A stretch of DNA of 64,000 bases from Saprospiraceae bacterium (GTDB lineage: Bacteria; Bacteroidota; Bacteroidia; Chitinophagales; Saprospiraceae), in NCBI GenBank assembly GCA_020436935.1, contig JAGQWX010000003.1, positions 124,001-188,000 of the forward strand, written 5' to 3'. Below, piece by piece: positions 40,988 through 50,772 of the stretch; within the stretch, counting starts at the first letter, position 1; every line of letters starts with the position of its first letter. The translations under genes and the position numbers were made by a program. Under the pieces are notes generated by a model, which searched no databases, was not told the origin of the DNA, and saw only the letters and a list, made by a program, of their open reading frames with translations.

Positions 40988-43651
40988 ATGCTTGAAAAAT
41001 TAAAGCAAGTTCTAGACAAATCAAAGCAGGTATATTACACCGCTTCTTCAAAATTGGCTGATTTTTCCAGACCGGTCACCCAACCATTATATAAAGTTTA
41101 TAGAAAAGCATTTGGTCCTTTGTTGGACAGATGGGATCGTTTTGCAGAAAGAAATCCCAAAACTGGGAAGGTCGGTTCTATCGCATTTAAACTGGGAGCA
41201 CTCGGTTTTGGCTTCCTTATTTTTATGATCCTGATGACCATGATAGGAGCATTCGGTCATATCCCAAATAAAAAAGAACTTTCCAATATTGAGACAGCCA
41301 ACTCCACAGAAATATACACCATCGATAGTGTATTGATCGGAAAGTACTATATTGAAAACAGGACAGAGATAAAGCTTGAGCAAATATCACCTTATGTGAT
41401 TACAGCACTTCTGGCTGTTGAAGATAAAAGGTTTTTTGAGCATTCCGGTATTGATTTGACTTCATGGATGCGCGTTTTCAAAGGAATAGCTACAAACAAG
41501 GCTTCGAGTGGTGGTGGTTCAACACTCAGCCAGCAGTTGGCGAAGAATCTGTACCCGAGGAAAAGATACATGATCCCTTATGTTAGCCTATTGATCAATA
41601 AGATCAGGGAAAATATCATTTCCATCAAGTTGGAGTCCATTTACAACAAGGAAGAATTGATCGCTCTTTATCTGAACACTGTACCCTTTGGAGGTGACAG
41701 ATTTGGGATCAATGTAGCCTCAAGATATTTTTATAACAAAAAAGCAAAGGATCTTGATCCCCAGGAAGCAGCTACTCTGATTGGTATGCTGAAGGCTTCT
41801 ACTGCTCTTGATCCAACCAGAAATCCTGAGAATTCCAGGAAAAGGAGGAATGTTGTTCTCTCCTCCATGTTGGCCAATCAGGACTTCAGGTTTGATTCAA
41901 AAGAATTGTCCATTGTTGCCGGCCATTTAGAAAATGGAACCATCAACCAGGAGCAATACAATGAGCTGATAGAGATGCCCATCACCGCAAAAAAGCACAG
42001 TACAGATTTTACAGATGGAGTTGCGACATATTTCAGAGAGTATCTAAGGACGAATGTCATGCCTGAAATACTGAAGAACCATAAAAAGCCAGATGGTTCA
42101 GAATACAACTTATATACCGACGGACTAAAGATTTACACAACGATTCATTCCAAAATGCAGGAATATGCGGAAGAGTCGGTTACTAAACATATGACCTACC
42201 TGCAGGACCAGTTCAATAAACATTGGAAGGGCTATCCCAGAGAGAAACCATGGGGCGACGACAGATGGATCAATGAAAATAAAATGAGGTCTGAGAGGTA
42301 TGCCCAGTTGAAAGAAGCAGGAGTTGATTCTACAGCAATAGACTCCATTTTCTCTGTTAAAGTACCCATGCAAGTTTTTGCCTGGCATAAAAAGTTGGGA
42401 GGTCAGGTAGTAGACACTATGATGAGTCCAATGGACAGCATCAAACATTACTTCTTAATGTTAAATACAGGATTTATGGTCATGAGCCATAAAAATGGGT
42501 ACATCAGGGCCTGGGTAGGCGGTACAGATTTTAAAACGTTCAAGTATGACCACATTCTGAGCAAACGACAAGTAGGTTCCACCTTTAAGCCTATAGTTTA
42601 TGCAGCTGCCTTGAAGGACAGCTTAAGGCCGTGTCAGTATTTCAGAAATGCTCAACAGACTTACGGTGACTGGTCTCCAAAAAATGCAGATAACAGGTAT
42701 GGAGGTTGGTATACTATGGTGGGTGGACTTACCTACAGCGTCAATACCATTGCTGCCAACCTGATCAATCGCGTTGGTATTCAAAAAACATTGGATCTCG
42801 CGAAGGCTATGGGCGTAACATCTCCTCTACCAAGGGAGTTTGGCATCAGCCTTGGAGCTGCAGATATTTCGCTCTACGAAATGATGAAAGTTTATGGCAC
42901 AATAGCAAATGGAGGATTAAGACCAGAACCGGTTGCTGTGTTAAAAATAGTGGACAGGAATGGTAATGTAGTCTATGACTACAAAGAGGAGGTAGAAAAT
43001 AAAAAGGCCGGTCCGAAAGTCAGAGCATTGACAGAAAATGAAGCAGCTGTGATGTCAAGAATGATGCGCAGTGTCATTGACAATGGAACTGGTAATAATC
43101 TGCGGAGTCAATTTGTTCCGGATGGAGAATTTGCAGGAAAAACCGGAACGACCCAAAACCACAGTGATGGTTGGTTTATGGCATTCAATGAGGAATTGAC
43201 TACTGGATGTTGGGTTGGAGGTCCTAGCCCGGCTGTGCATTTCAAGACTTTAGCTCAGGGAAGTGGTGCTGCTATGGCTTTACCTATTGTAGGTAATTTT
43301 TGGTATAAAATATTGAGAGATAAGAAGTTGTCGAGGATAGCTCTCGAGAAATTTAAAAAGAATGATTACGCTGCAAATCAGACAGGCTGCCCTTTCAGAA
43401 TAGGTATCCATCCGGATTCGTTACAAATCATGATGTCTGATTCTGTTATGGCTGACGAAATAAAGGCCAATGGTTACAAAGGTTTGAGGGAAATGGCTGA
43501 GGGCTACTTTGGAACTGAGATTTCTGGAGAAGATGCGGAAGGAGGGGGAGAATCAGGTGATCCCGAGAAGGACAAAAATGAAAACCAGACCCCAAAAGCC
43601 ATGAACCCATTAGATGAGAAAAGAACAGAAAGAAAAAGAGGCGGTGGTTAA
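40988..43651 (+). CDS. Class A penicillin-binding protein (bifunctional transglycosylase/transpeptidase)
   Basis: The 887-residue protein has a cytoplasmic tail, one membrane helix (about residues 64-90), a GT51 domain with the catalytic Glu in AVEDKRFFEHSGID and GGSTLSQQLAKNLYPR, and a transpeptidase domain with the active Ser in VGSTFKP (SxxK), SVNT (SxN) and GKTGTT (KTG). The tail is Glu/Lys/Gly rich (about 835-887). It polymerises and cross-links peptidoglycan. The transpeptidase domain has an insertion of about 100 residues (about 380-480) before SxxK. It is a single gene of the PBP1A type. Confidence 0.95.
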   Translation: MLEKLKQVLDKSKQVYYTASSKLADFSRPVTQPLYKVYRKAFGPLLDRWDRFAERNPKTGKVGSIAFKLGALGFGFLIFMILMTMIGAFGHIPNKKELSNIETANSTEIYTIDSVLIGKYYIENRTEIKLEQISPYVITALLAVEDKRFFEHSGIDLTSWMRVFKGIATNKASSGGGSTLSQQLAKNLYPRKRYMIPYVSLLINKIRENIISIKLESIYNKEELIALYLNTVPFGGDRFGINVASRYFYNKKAKDLDPQEAATLIGMLKASTALDPTRNPENSRKRRNVVLSSMLANQDFRFDSKELSIVAGHLENGTINQEQYNELIEMPITAKKHSTDFTDGVATYFREYLRTNVMPEILKNHKKPDGSEYNLYTDGLKIYTTIHSKMQEYAEESVTKHMTYLQDQFNKHWKGYPREKPWGDDRWINENKMRSERYAQLKEAGVDSTAIDSIFSVKVPMQVFAWHKKLGGQVVDTMMSPMDSIKHYFLMLNTGFMVMSHKNGYIRAWVGGTDFKTFKYDHILSKRQVGSTFKPIVYAAALKDSLRPCQYFRNAQQTYGDWSPKNADNRYGGWYTMVGGLTYSVNTIAANLINRVGIQKTLDLAKAMGVTSPLPREFGISLGAADISLYEMMKVYGTIANGGLRPEPVAVLKIVDRNGNVVYDYKEEVENKKAGPKVRALTENEAAVMSRMMRSVIDNGTGNNLRSQFVPDGEFAGKTGTTQNHSDGWFMAFNEELTTGCWVGGPSPAVHFKTLAQGSGAAMALPIVGNFWYKILRDKKLSRIALEKFKKNDYAANQTGCPFRIGIHPDSLQIMMSDSVMADEIKANGYKGLREMAEGYFGTEISGEDAEGGGESGDPEKDKNENQTPKAMNPLDEKRTERKRGGG

Positions 43652-43695
43652 CAATTACCATCGCCCCGTTCTTTTAAGCTTATGAACTACGTTAT

Positions 43696-44970
43696 TTAGA
43701 TGATCATACCTGCAGCCACAGTATTGTTTGTGCCCTCATCAATGATGATAACACTCCCAGTAATTCTGTTTTTTGAATAATGATCACTCACCAAAGGTTT
43801 GGTAGTCTTGATGGTAATTTTTGCAATGTCATTCATATTGATGACCTTGTTTTCCAGGTCTTTGGACAAGTCATTGACATTTAATTTGTAATCAATACTT
43901 TTTACTACACACCTGGCTTCTTTGGTGGTATGAAGAATGGTGTATTTAGTGCCATAGCTGAGTGGAGAATTTTGGTCAAACCAACAAATCATCAGTTCCA
44001 GATCCTGGCTGGTGGTCGGTAAGAATTCTGTTTTTACGATCATGTCACCCCTGCTGATATCAATATCATCTTCCAGCTCAATAGTGACAGACATTGGTGG
44101 AAATGTTTCTTCAATTTCCTGATCGTACAAGTGTATTTTTGCAATTTTTGAAGTATGTCCTGAAGGCAATACAGTAACATCATCGCCTTTTCTCAACACC
44201 CCTCCCGCAACCCTGCCTGCATAGCCTCTGAAGTCGTGGAATTCATCTGTATTTGGTCGGATGACGTGCTGAACCGGAAACCTCACATCCTGGAAATTTC
44301 TGTCCCTGGAAATCTCAAGGTTTTCAAGATAATCCATTAGGGTTGTGCCAGTATACCATGGCATAAATTCAGAAGGTGTGACAATGTTGTCCCCTTTTAA
44401 AGCACTGATGGGAATGAAAGTGATGTCTTTTACAGCAAGTTCTCTTGAAAATTCCAAATATTGAGCCTTCACCTGCTCATAGGCTTCCTCGCTGTAATCC
44501 ACAAGATCCATCTTATTGATACAAACCACCAAATGTGGAATTTGCAATAAAGATGAAATGATAGAGTGCCTTTTGGTCTGCTCTATGACTCCATTTCTTG
44601 CGTCAACCAGAATAAGGGATACATTTGATGTAGACGCACCTGTCACCATATTTCTGGTATACTGTATATGACCTGGTGTGTCGGCAATGATAAACTTTCT
44701 TTTTGGTGTGGAAAAGTATCTGTATGCCACATCTATAGTGATGCCTTGTTCACGCTCAGCTTTAAGTCCGTCTGTCAATAAAGCAAGGTTTACTTCCTGT
44801 TCACCTCTTTTCCTTGAGGATACTTCTATTGCATCATACTGATCCTGAAAAATACTCTTGCTGTCATACAGCAGTCTTCCGATCAATGTAGATTTACCAT
44901 CATCCACAGAGCCTGCGGTAGAGAATCTGAGGAGTTCGGCATTGAGGTTTTCCTGTATATCGTGGTTCAT
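43696..44970 (-). CDS. cysN: Sulfate adenylyltransferase subunit 1 (GTPase)
   Basis: The protein (424 residues from the Met at 44970) is an EF-Tu-like GTPase with G1 in AGSVDDGKSTLIGRLL, G3 in ADTPGHIQYTRNM and G4 in CINKMDLVD, followed by two beta-barrel domains. With CysD it makes adenylylsulfate from sulfate and ATP, driven by GTP hydrolysis. It has no fused APS-kinase domain, which is supplied by the separate cysC. The long frame to 45045 would overlap cysD by 56 bases and is rejected. Confidence 0.95.
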   Translation of the reverse strand: MNHDIQENLNAELLRFSTAGSVDDGKSTLIGRLLYDSKSIFQDQYDAIEVSSRKRGEQEVNLALLTDGLKAEREQGITIDVAYRYFSTPKRKFIIADTPGHIQYTRNMVTGASTSNVSLILVDARNGVIEQTKRHSIISSLLQIPHLVVCINKMDLVDYSEEAYEQVKAQYLEFSRELAVKDITFIPISALKGDNIVTPSEFMPWYTGTTLMDYLENLEISRDRNFQDVRFPVQHVIRPNTDEFHDFRGYAGRVAGGVLRKGDDVTVLPSGHTSKIAKIHLYDQEIEETFPPMSVTIELEDDIDISRGDMIVKTEFLPTTSQDLELMICWFDQNSPLSYGTKYTILHTTKEARCVVKSIDYKLNVNDLSKDLENKVINMNDIAKITIKTTKPLVSDHYSKNRITGSVIIIDEGTNNTVAAGMII

Positions 44971-44989
44971 CTTTTCGTTTGATTGTAAA

Positions 44990-45892
44990 TTAAAAATAGC
45001 CTTGACGTTTTCTGTCTTCCATCGCACTTTCACTTCGTTTGTCATCGGCTCTTCCGCCTCTTTCTGTCATTCGGCTCGTTGCAACTTCAGCAATGATCTC
45101 CTGGATGGTCACTGCATTGGATTTCCATACACCTGTACAGGTCATGTCCCCAATAGTTCTGCATCTGATGGTTTCAGTATACACTTCCTCACTTGGTTTT
45201 TTTACGATAAAATCACAGTCTGCGAGCAGCATTCCATCTCGTTCAAAAACCTGACGCTCATGGGCAAAATACAAATTGGGCAAAGGGAATTTTTCGAGTT
45301 CGAAATAGAGCCATACATCAAGCTCTGTCCAGTTGCTGATTGGAAACACACGGAAATGTTCACCGTAATGTTTTTTACCATTAAAGAGATTCCACAATTC
45401 CGGTCGTTGGTTTTTAGGATCCCACTGACCAAACTCATCCCTGTGTGAGAAGAAACGTTCTTTGGCTCTGGCTTTCTCTTCATCTCTTCTTCCACCTCCA
45501 AGTGCAGCATCGTATTTTCCTTTCTCAAGCTCATCGAGCAGGGTATAGGTCTGAAGGTAATTGCGGCTGGCATTGTAGCCTTTTTCTTCTTTTACGTAAC
45601 CTTTGTCTATGGCTTCCTGCACATATCCAACTTTGAGGTTGAGTCCATAGGTTTCAACCAGCCAATCTCTGTAGTCGATGGTTTCCTGAAAATTATGACC
45701 TGTATCCACATGTAGCAATGGGAAAGGCACTTTTGAGGGATAAAAGGCTTTGATTGCGAGGTAAGTCAGAAGGATGCTGTCTTTTCCTCCTGAAAACAAA
45801 ATGACAGGATTTTCAAATTGTGCAGCAACCTCGCGCATGATAAAAATCGATTCTGACTCGAGTTCCCTCAAATAGTCAATTCTATACTCCAT
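44990..45892 (-). CDS. cysD: Sulfate adenylyltransferase subunit 2
   Basis: The 300-residue protein has the PP-loop ATP pyrophosphatase motif VILFSGGKDSILLTYLA, and CysD-specific segments FPLLHVDTGHNFQETIDYRD, AALGGGRRDEEKARAKERFFS and VFPISNWTELDVWLYFE. It forms the ATP-sulfurylase with CysN, whose gene follows after 19 bases. cysC is 18 bases upstream. Confidence 0.96.
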   Translation of the reverse strand: MEYRIDYLRELESESIFIMREVAAQFENPVILFSGGKDSILLTYLAIKAFYPSKVPFPLLHVDTGHNFQETIDYRDWLVETYGLNLKVGYVQEAIDKGYVKEEKGYNASRNYLQTYTLLDELEKGKYDAALGGGRRDEEKARAKERFFSHRDEFGQWDPKNQRPELWNLFNGKKHYGEHFRVFPISNWTELDVWLYFELEKFPLPNLYFAHERQVFERDGMLLADCDFIVKKPSEEVYTETIRCRTIGDMTCTGVWKSNAVTIQEIIAEVATSRMTERGGRADDKRSESAMEDRKRQGYF

Positions 45893-45910
45893 AACAAATT
45901 ACATTCGTTT

Positions 45911-46489
45911 TTAGAAAAGGCGCTGATAAATCATGTCTACGCATGACTCCACGCTTTTATTTTCTGTTTCAAGTTTAATATCCGGTTTTTCGGGGACTTC
46001 AAATGGCGAATCTATACCGGAAAATTCTTTGATCAAACCAAGTCGTGCTTTTTTGTACAAACCTTTTACATCTCTTTTTTCACATTCTTCCAGGCTTGTG
46101 GCAATAAAGATCTCTTTGAAATCTGAGGCTCCAATGATGTTTTTGGCAAGGGCTCTGATATCTTCCGTAGGAGAAACAAAGCTGCACAATACGATCTGGC
46201 CGTTGTCTTTAAACAATTTGGCTACTTCTGCGATCCTTCTGATATTTTCTTTGCGATCTTCAAGGCTGAAGCCCAAATTGTTGCAAATGCCCGTTCTGAC
46301 ATTGTCGCCATCCAACAACATTGTCACTTTGCCTTCCTCAAACAATTTCCTTTCGAGTGCATTGGCTATAGTGCTTTTACCAGATCCTGATAATCCTGTA
46401 AACCAGATTACCTGACCTTTCTGGCCAAGCCTGCGCTCACGGTCTTCGCGTTCGATCAGGGTGTCAAAGATGGGATGGATGTTGTTCAC
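45911..46489 (-). CDS. cysC: Adenylylsulfate kinase
   Basis: The 192-residue protein has the P-loop FTGLSGSGKSTIANALE, the LDGDNVRTGICNNLGFS motif and SFVSPTEDIR, all typical of APS kinase. It phosphorylates APS to PAPS. Because the reductase encoded by cysH has the cysteine set of APS-reducing enzymes, PAPS might be needed here for sulfation rather than, or besides, reduction. Its start overlaps the DUF2061 stop by four bases. Confidence 0.95.
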   Translation of the reverse strand: MNNIHPIFDTLIEREDRERRLGQKGQVIWFTGLSGSGKSTIANALERKLFEEGKVTMLLDGDNVRTGICNNLGFSLEDRKENIRRIAEVAKLFKDNGQIVLCSFVSPTEDIRALAKNIIGASDFKEIFIATSLEECEKRDVKGLYKKARLGLIKEFSGIDSPFEVPEKPDIKLETENKSVESCVDMIYQRLF

Positions 46490-46815
46490 GACTTAAAAAA
46501 TCTTTTTTTCAATACACGTATGGTGCCCTTTGGGACCATTTCCCAGGCTCGTTCATGAACGTAATACAACAGAATTTTACCCAAAAACTCAATGCTTCCT
46601 ACTGTCAGTGCAATTCCGACCTCACCTGTTACTATGTAAGCAATGATAACTGTTGTTGATGTCGCAACAATTCTCCAGGTAAAACCTTTTAAAATGCTCC
46701 TTAGATGGGACTCATGGAAATGAGCTCTTTCAAATTCAAGCCTCCTTTCTTCCTCGATTCTCTCTTTGTCAAGCACGTCTTCGTGTTCTGCTGTTTCCGT
46801 TTTACTAAAATCCAT
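46486..46815 (-). CDS. DUF2061 membrane protein of the cys operon
   Basis: The 109-residue protein has a charged N-terminus (about 1-38) and a DUF2061 domain with two membrane helices and the conserved HLRSILKGFTWRIVATSTTV and HERAW motifs. It is found in sulfate-assimilation operons of other Bacteroidota, but its role is unknown; a membrane partner or transport factor for sulfur compounds is a guess. It overlaps both neighbours (11 bases with the reductase upstream, 4 bases with cysC), so translation is coupled. Confidence 0.85.
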   Translation of the reverse strand: MDFSKTETAEHEDVLDKERIEEERRLEFERAHFHESHLRSILKGFTWRIVATSTTVIIAYIVTGEVGIALTVGSIEFLGKILLYYVHERAWEMVPKGTIRVLKKRFFKS

Positions 46816-47809
46816 TTACTCCTGCTACTGTTGTGTATTTAAAACTTAACTTTTGATCTGGATGTATGTACTTAAAGGCCGATTGTGCCATAAGTGTGCC
46901 TTCATGGAATCCACAAAGTATCAATTTCAATTTGCCCGGGTAAGTATTAATGTCCCCAATAGCGTAAATGCCTGGTACATTGGTAGAATAGTCGTATGTA
47001 TTGACTTTTATGGCATTGTCTTCTATTTCAAGTCCCCACTCGCCAATTGGACCAAGCTTTGGAGCCAGACCGAAAAGTGGAATGAAGTGATCAACGCCAA
47101 CACCATAGGTGCCTTTGCCATCTTCCTCTACAAGAACTTCGTTGAGTACACCATTGCCATTGAGGCCGATTGCCTGTGCATTGGTGATGAGATTGATCCT
47201 TCCAGTGGTAGCGAGATCCATCACTTTTTCTACAGAATCCAACGCTCCTCGGAATGAAGTTCTTCTATGCAATAAGGTAACCTCATCGGCAATATCTGAA
47301 AGTAAAATCGTCCAGTCAAGTGCAGAGTCCCCTCCACCTGCCAAAAGAATTTTTTTGCCGTGGTATTTTTGTGGATCCTTGATAATGTAGTCCACACCTT
47401 TGTCTTCAAAAGACTCTATATTTTCAATAGGTGGTTTTCTTGGTTCGAAACAACCAAGTCCTCCTGCGATTGCTATTACAGACCCATAAATTTCTGTGCC
47501 TTTGCTGGTAGTTACTTTAAACAACTTGTCTTCCACTCTTTCGATCAGCTCGGCCCTCTCTCCCATAGTGAACTCGGGTTTGAATGGTTCGATTTGTTTC
47601 ATAAGATTGTCTACCAGTTCCCCTGCAAGTACACTAGGATATCCCGGGATATCATATATGGGCTTTTTGGGATAAATTTCGGTTAGCTGGCCGCCTGGCT
47701 GTGCAAGACTGTCAATGAGGTGACACTTCATCTTTAACAAGCCTGCTTCAAATACAGTGAAAAGACCAACGGGGCCGGCTCCGATAATTATAATATCCGT
47801 TTTGTTCAT
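46805..47809 (-). CDS. Ferredoxin-NADP reductase, thioredoxin-reductase-like type
   Basis: The 334-residue flavoprotein has FAD motif IIIGAGPVGLFTVFEAG at the N-terminus, NAD(P) motif LLAGGGDSALDW (about 157-168) and the late FAD motif GIYAIGDINTYPGKL. It lacks the CxxC redox pair of thioredoxin reductases, which marks the YumC-type ferredoxin/flavodoxin-NADP reductases. In this operon it probably supplies electrons, through ferredoxin, to the sulfite reductase encoded by cysI. Confidence 0.92.
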   Translation of the reverse strand: MNKTDIIIIGAGPVGLFTVFEAGLLKMKCHLIDSLAQPGGQLTEIYPKKPIYDIPGYPSVLAGELVDNLMKQIEPFKPEFTMGERAELIERVEDKLFKVTTSKGTEIYGSVIAIAGGLGCFEPRKPPIENIESFEDKGVDYIIKDPQKYHGKKILLAGGGDSALDWTILLSDIADEVTLLHRRTSFRGALDSVEKVMDLATTGRINLITNAQAIGLNGNGVLNEVLVEEDGKGTYGVGVDHFIPLFGLAPKLGPIGEWGLEIEDNAIKVNTYDYSTNVPGIYAIGDINTYPGKLKLILCGFHEGTLMAQSAFKYIHPDQKLSFKYTTVAGVNGF

Positions 47810-47836
47810 TTAATGAAAAAATCTTTTATGGTTTAA

Positions 47837-48568
47837 TTAATTCTCTTTTACGGTTAAGATCGATGATACAGTGTGCAATCCGCATTCGGTTTTATCACTT
47901 CCTGTCCACCTGCCTTCCCGACCTTTGCCCTGGAAGGTGCAATATTTGCAACCTATAGAACCATAGCCCTGGAAGGTCAAAGGGTGCTGGGGAAGTTGCA
48001 GCTCTTCTATGAGTCTGTTGCCTTCAGCCTCGTCCATATCAATGATGGGGTGGAATTTGAATAAATGATTGCTTTCTTCAAATATTTTGAAATGGGCCCT
48101 TTGCGGAGTTTGATATGCCATCACACCGCTGACCCAGACTTTGTAATTGGGTAGAATGGCATCTAATGGATCCACTTTATTAAAACCACAACATTCATTG
48201 GCCCTGTCTATCCACCACTGTTCTTTTCTTGTGACTTCGTGCGCTTCTGGTTGGGGATGTACACTGATGACTTCCATTCCCAAAGCAGCAGAGAGTTGAT
48301 CTTTATAAGCCAAGGTCTCATCAAAGTGATAACCGGTATCAATAAAATGAATTTTCTGAGCCTTGTTGACTTTTGAAAATAAATCCAGGATAAGAGCAGA
48401 TGAACCACCAAAGGAAGAGGTTAATAATACTTCTGAAACATCAAAATAATCATAAAGACGTTTGATTCGCTGCTCTTGTGTGAGGTTGGCAAACTCAGCA
48501 TTCAGTTTTATCTGAAGGTCTGAGGCTTGTCCAGCGTTTCCATTTTTTTGGTGTAAATCCAGCGCCAT
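47837..48568 (-). CDS. cysH: Adenylylsulfate/phosphoadenylylsulfate reductase
   Basis: The 243-residue PP-loop-type enzyme has the SSFGGSSALILDLF phosphate loop, the cysteine pair in RANECCGFNKVDPL, a second pair in GCKYCTFQGKGREGRW and the catalytic Cys in the C-terminal TECGLH. The CC...CxxC set binds a [4Fe-4S] cluster and is the mark of assimilatory APS reductases, so APS is the probable substrate. It lies 6 bases after cysI. Confidence 0.94.
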   Translation of the reverse strand: MALDLHQKNGNAGQASDLQIKLNAEFANLTQEQRIKRLYDYFDVSEVLLTSSFGGSSALILDLFSKVNKAQKIHFIDTGYHFDETLAYKDQLSAALGMEVISVHPQPEAHEVTRKEQWWIDRANECCGFNKVDPLDAILPNYKVWVSGVMAYQTPQRAHFKIFEESNHLFKFHPIIDMDEAEGNRLIEELQLPQHPLTFQGYGSIGCKYCTFQGKGREGRWTGSDKTECGLHTVSSILTVKEN

Positions 48569-48574
48569 TTCTTG

Positions 48575-50698
48575 TTATGCTTTATAATAACTGCCAATCA
48601 CCTCCTTGTCTTCCAAAAGAACTGTATTTCTTCTTTCCAGAATGGCCTCGAGGAAATTTTCTGCATCCTCCAAATATTGGATGGTGAAAGATTTTTCAGG
48701 AGTTTGTTCCTTGAGTCTCAATACATAAGCCACAAAATCTCCACCCTCGATGGCAAAGTCACCTTTGTCCACAAAGTTAGTTTGAAAATCTTCCAAAATC
48801 TTTATTTGGGTATTGCAAGCAATGTCATTGGCCAAAAGTAGGGCTTTTGCACCAATAATAAAGGTATTGTACGCATGATATACGGCATCTTTTTCTGCAC
48901 CTTGCTCAATTGCAAGTTTCGCAAGCGCTATTTTATGCTTGGCTTCATTGAGGATCAGACCAACCATATCGGTCATTACGCCTGCACATTCACCTACGCC
49001 GATTTCCTGAACATATGCGGCTTCTTGTCCCCAGTCACACAATTCTTCCTGAGTGATGTTGTCGACTGATGCCAAAGGCTTCAACAGGTCATAAAAATAT
49101 TTTTTACCAATGGAGTGTACATAAGTGAGGAAATCAGGGTGCTGACTTCCGTTTGCCGCATAGTCATCCAGTAGAAGTGACACGCCCGCCGGAATTCTTT
49201 TGCTTGGAAGTTTTATAATTTTTTCGCCCATATAACCAGTGCCGTCAGCGCCAAGACCACCTCCAACAACAACCTGCATTGCCGGAATCACATATTCACC
49301 TCTTTTGATAGAACTGCCATGGAAACCTATGCCCGAAGCCATGTGTTGTCCACATGAATTCATACAACCACTGATTTTGATGTCGATATCTTTTCTCAAT
49401 CTGAGATGCGGATAGCTGCGATTGATGAGTGATTCCAACTCTACCGCCAATGCAGTTGAATTGGTTACACCAAGATTGCATGTATCTGTACCAGGACAAG
49501 CAGTGATGTCAGCTATGCTACCTTGACCATACTCTCCATAACCAAGTGCACTCAATTCTTCAAAAAGTGGTCTCAGGTTTTCCTCGACAATATGTCTCAA
49601 TAGAAGATTTTGATCAATGGTAATTCTAATATCATTAGAAGCGTATTTTCTGATGACCGCAGATAGTTTTCTTGCATCCTCAGAAGGGATGTCTCCATTG
49701 GTAACTTTTATGTATGCTGCAAAAAGACCTGGTTGCTTTTGTTCAAAGGTGTTGGTTTGCCTCCATAGTTTGAATGCTCCATCATTCTTTAAATTGACCA
49801 CGGTGTCATCAATTGCAGCAGGGTAGGTGACGCCTTCTTCTACAACTGAAATTGCAACTGACTTGTACTGCAGGGATTTGCATTCTTCATTGACCAATTC
49901 CATGAATTTATCCTGTCCCAAAGATTTGATAAGGAATTTCAATCTGGCCTTATGTCTCTTTTCTCTTTCGCCATATCGATCAAAAACTCTCAAAGAGGCT
50001 TCCATGAAAGGAATGATTTTGTCAGTAGCGATGAATTCTGAAACAGTAAAAGCCTCTATTGCCTGGGCTCCCAAGCCGCCACCAACGACTACTTTAAATC
50101 CTCTTTGTCCTTCAAATTCCTTTGCAATAAAACCAAAGTCACTGAAGTAGGTGTATGCTGTATCTTTATCTGAACCGGAAAAGGCAGGTTTGATTTTTCT
50201 ACCCATTTCCTGGCAAATTACATTTCTTAGAAAATACTCAAACACTGCCTGAGCATATGGACTTACATCAAATACTTCTGATTTATCAATACCGGCAGTA
50301 GGACTTGCAGTGATATTCCTGACAGTATTTCCACACGCCTCTCTCGCTGTTAGCCCCAACTCAGATAAACCAGCCCAAACAGCAGGCGCATCAGCCAACT
50401 TGACATAATGCAATTGAATGTTTTGTCTTGTGGTAAGGTGCAGATTGCTTGATCCATATTTATCAGACAGATCGGCCACGCCTTCTATTTGCTCAGTGGT
50501 AATTTTTCCATAAGGGATTTTCAACCGGAACATTTGGACACCCACCTGACGTTGACCATAAACACCACGCGTAAGTCTGAAGTGTTTAAACTTGTCCTCA
50601 TCTTCTCTACCGCTGTAGTAATTGATGATGCGGTTCTCTAATTCCTTAATGTCTGCTAAATCAGCCTGATTGGTAATGTTTGAGAGATCTGCTTTCAT
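48575..50698 (-). CDS. cysI: Sulfite reductase (ferredoxin-type, sirohaem) with C-terminal HEPN-like extension
   Basis: The 707-residue protein has two ferrodoxin-like half domains and sirohaem domains of the nitrite/sulfite reductase family (NLHLTTRQNIQLHYV; ACGNTVRNITASPTAG) and the [4Fe-4S]-sirohaem cysteines in CPGTDTCNLG and SGCMNSCGQH (about residues 400-450). From about 560 an all-helical extension follows (AAYVQEIGVGECAGVMTD; AVYHAYNTFIIGAKALLL) that resembles the HEPN-type domain seen in Bacteroidota sulfite reductases. It reduces sulfite to sulfide, probably with electrons from the reductase at 46805. It is the first gene of the cys operon. Confidence 0.9.
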   Translation of the reverse strand: MKADLSNITNQADLADIKELENRIINYYSGREDEDKFKHFRLTRGVYGQRQVGVQMFRLKIPYGKITTEQIEGVADLSDKYGSSNLHLTTRQNIQLHYVKLADAPAVWAGLSELGLTAREACGNTVRNITASPTAGIDKSEVFDVSPYAQAVFEYFLRNVICQEMGRKIKPAFSGSDKDTAYTYFSDFGFIAKEFEGQRGFKVVVGGGLGAQAIEAFTVSEFIATDKIIPFMEASLRVFDRYGEREKRHKARLKFLIKSLGQDKFMELVNEECKSLQYKSVAISVVEEGVTYPAAIDDTVVNLKNDGAFKLWRQTNTFEQKQPGLFAAYIKVTNGDIPSEDARKLSAVIRKYASNDIRITIDQNLLLRHIVEENLRPLFEELSALGYGEYGQGSIADITACPGTDTCNLGVTNSTALAVELESLINRSYPHLRLRKDIDIKISGCMNSCGQHMASGIGFHGSSIKRGEYVIPAMQVVVGGGLGADGTGYMGEKIIKLPSKRIPAGVSLLLDDYAANGSQHPDFLTYVHSIGKKYFYDLLKPLASVDNITQEELCDWGQEAAYVQEIGVGECAGVMTDMVGLILNEAKHKIALAKLAIEQGAEKDAVYHAYNTFIIGAKALLLANDIACNTQIKILEDFQTNFVDKGDFAIEGGDFVAYVLRLKEQTPEKSFTIQYLEDAENFLEAILERRNTVLLEDKEVIGSYYKA

Positions 50699-50740
50699 AT
50701 ATCAATGAATAAAAGTGTTTTCTAACCTGTTTTGTCGCCA

Positions 50741-50772
50741 CAAATGTAATTATATTAATTCTATAAAACCAA
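50741..50772 (-). promoter_or_regulatory. Promoter of the cysIH-fnr-DUF2061-CDN operon
   Basis: On the minus strand a TTG (50772-50770) is followed after 21 bases by TACATTTG (50748-50741), a full Bacteroidota promoter, 42 bases before the cysI start. Confidence 0.75.

Noticed and set aside
43696..45045. Long cysN start at 45045
   Set aside because: It would overlap cysD by 56 bases, and the conserved protein begins near the Met at 44970.
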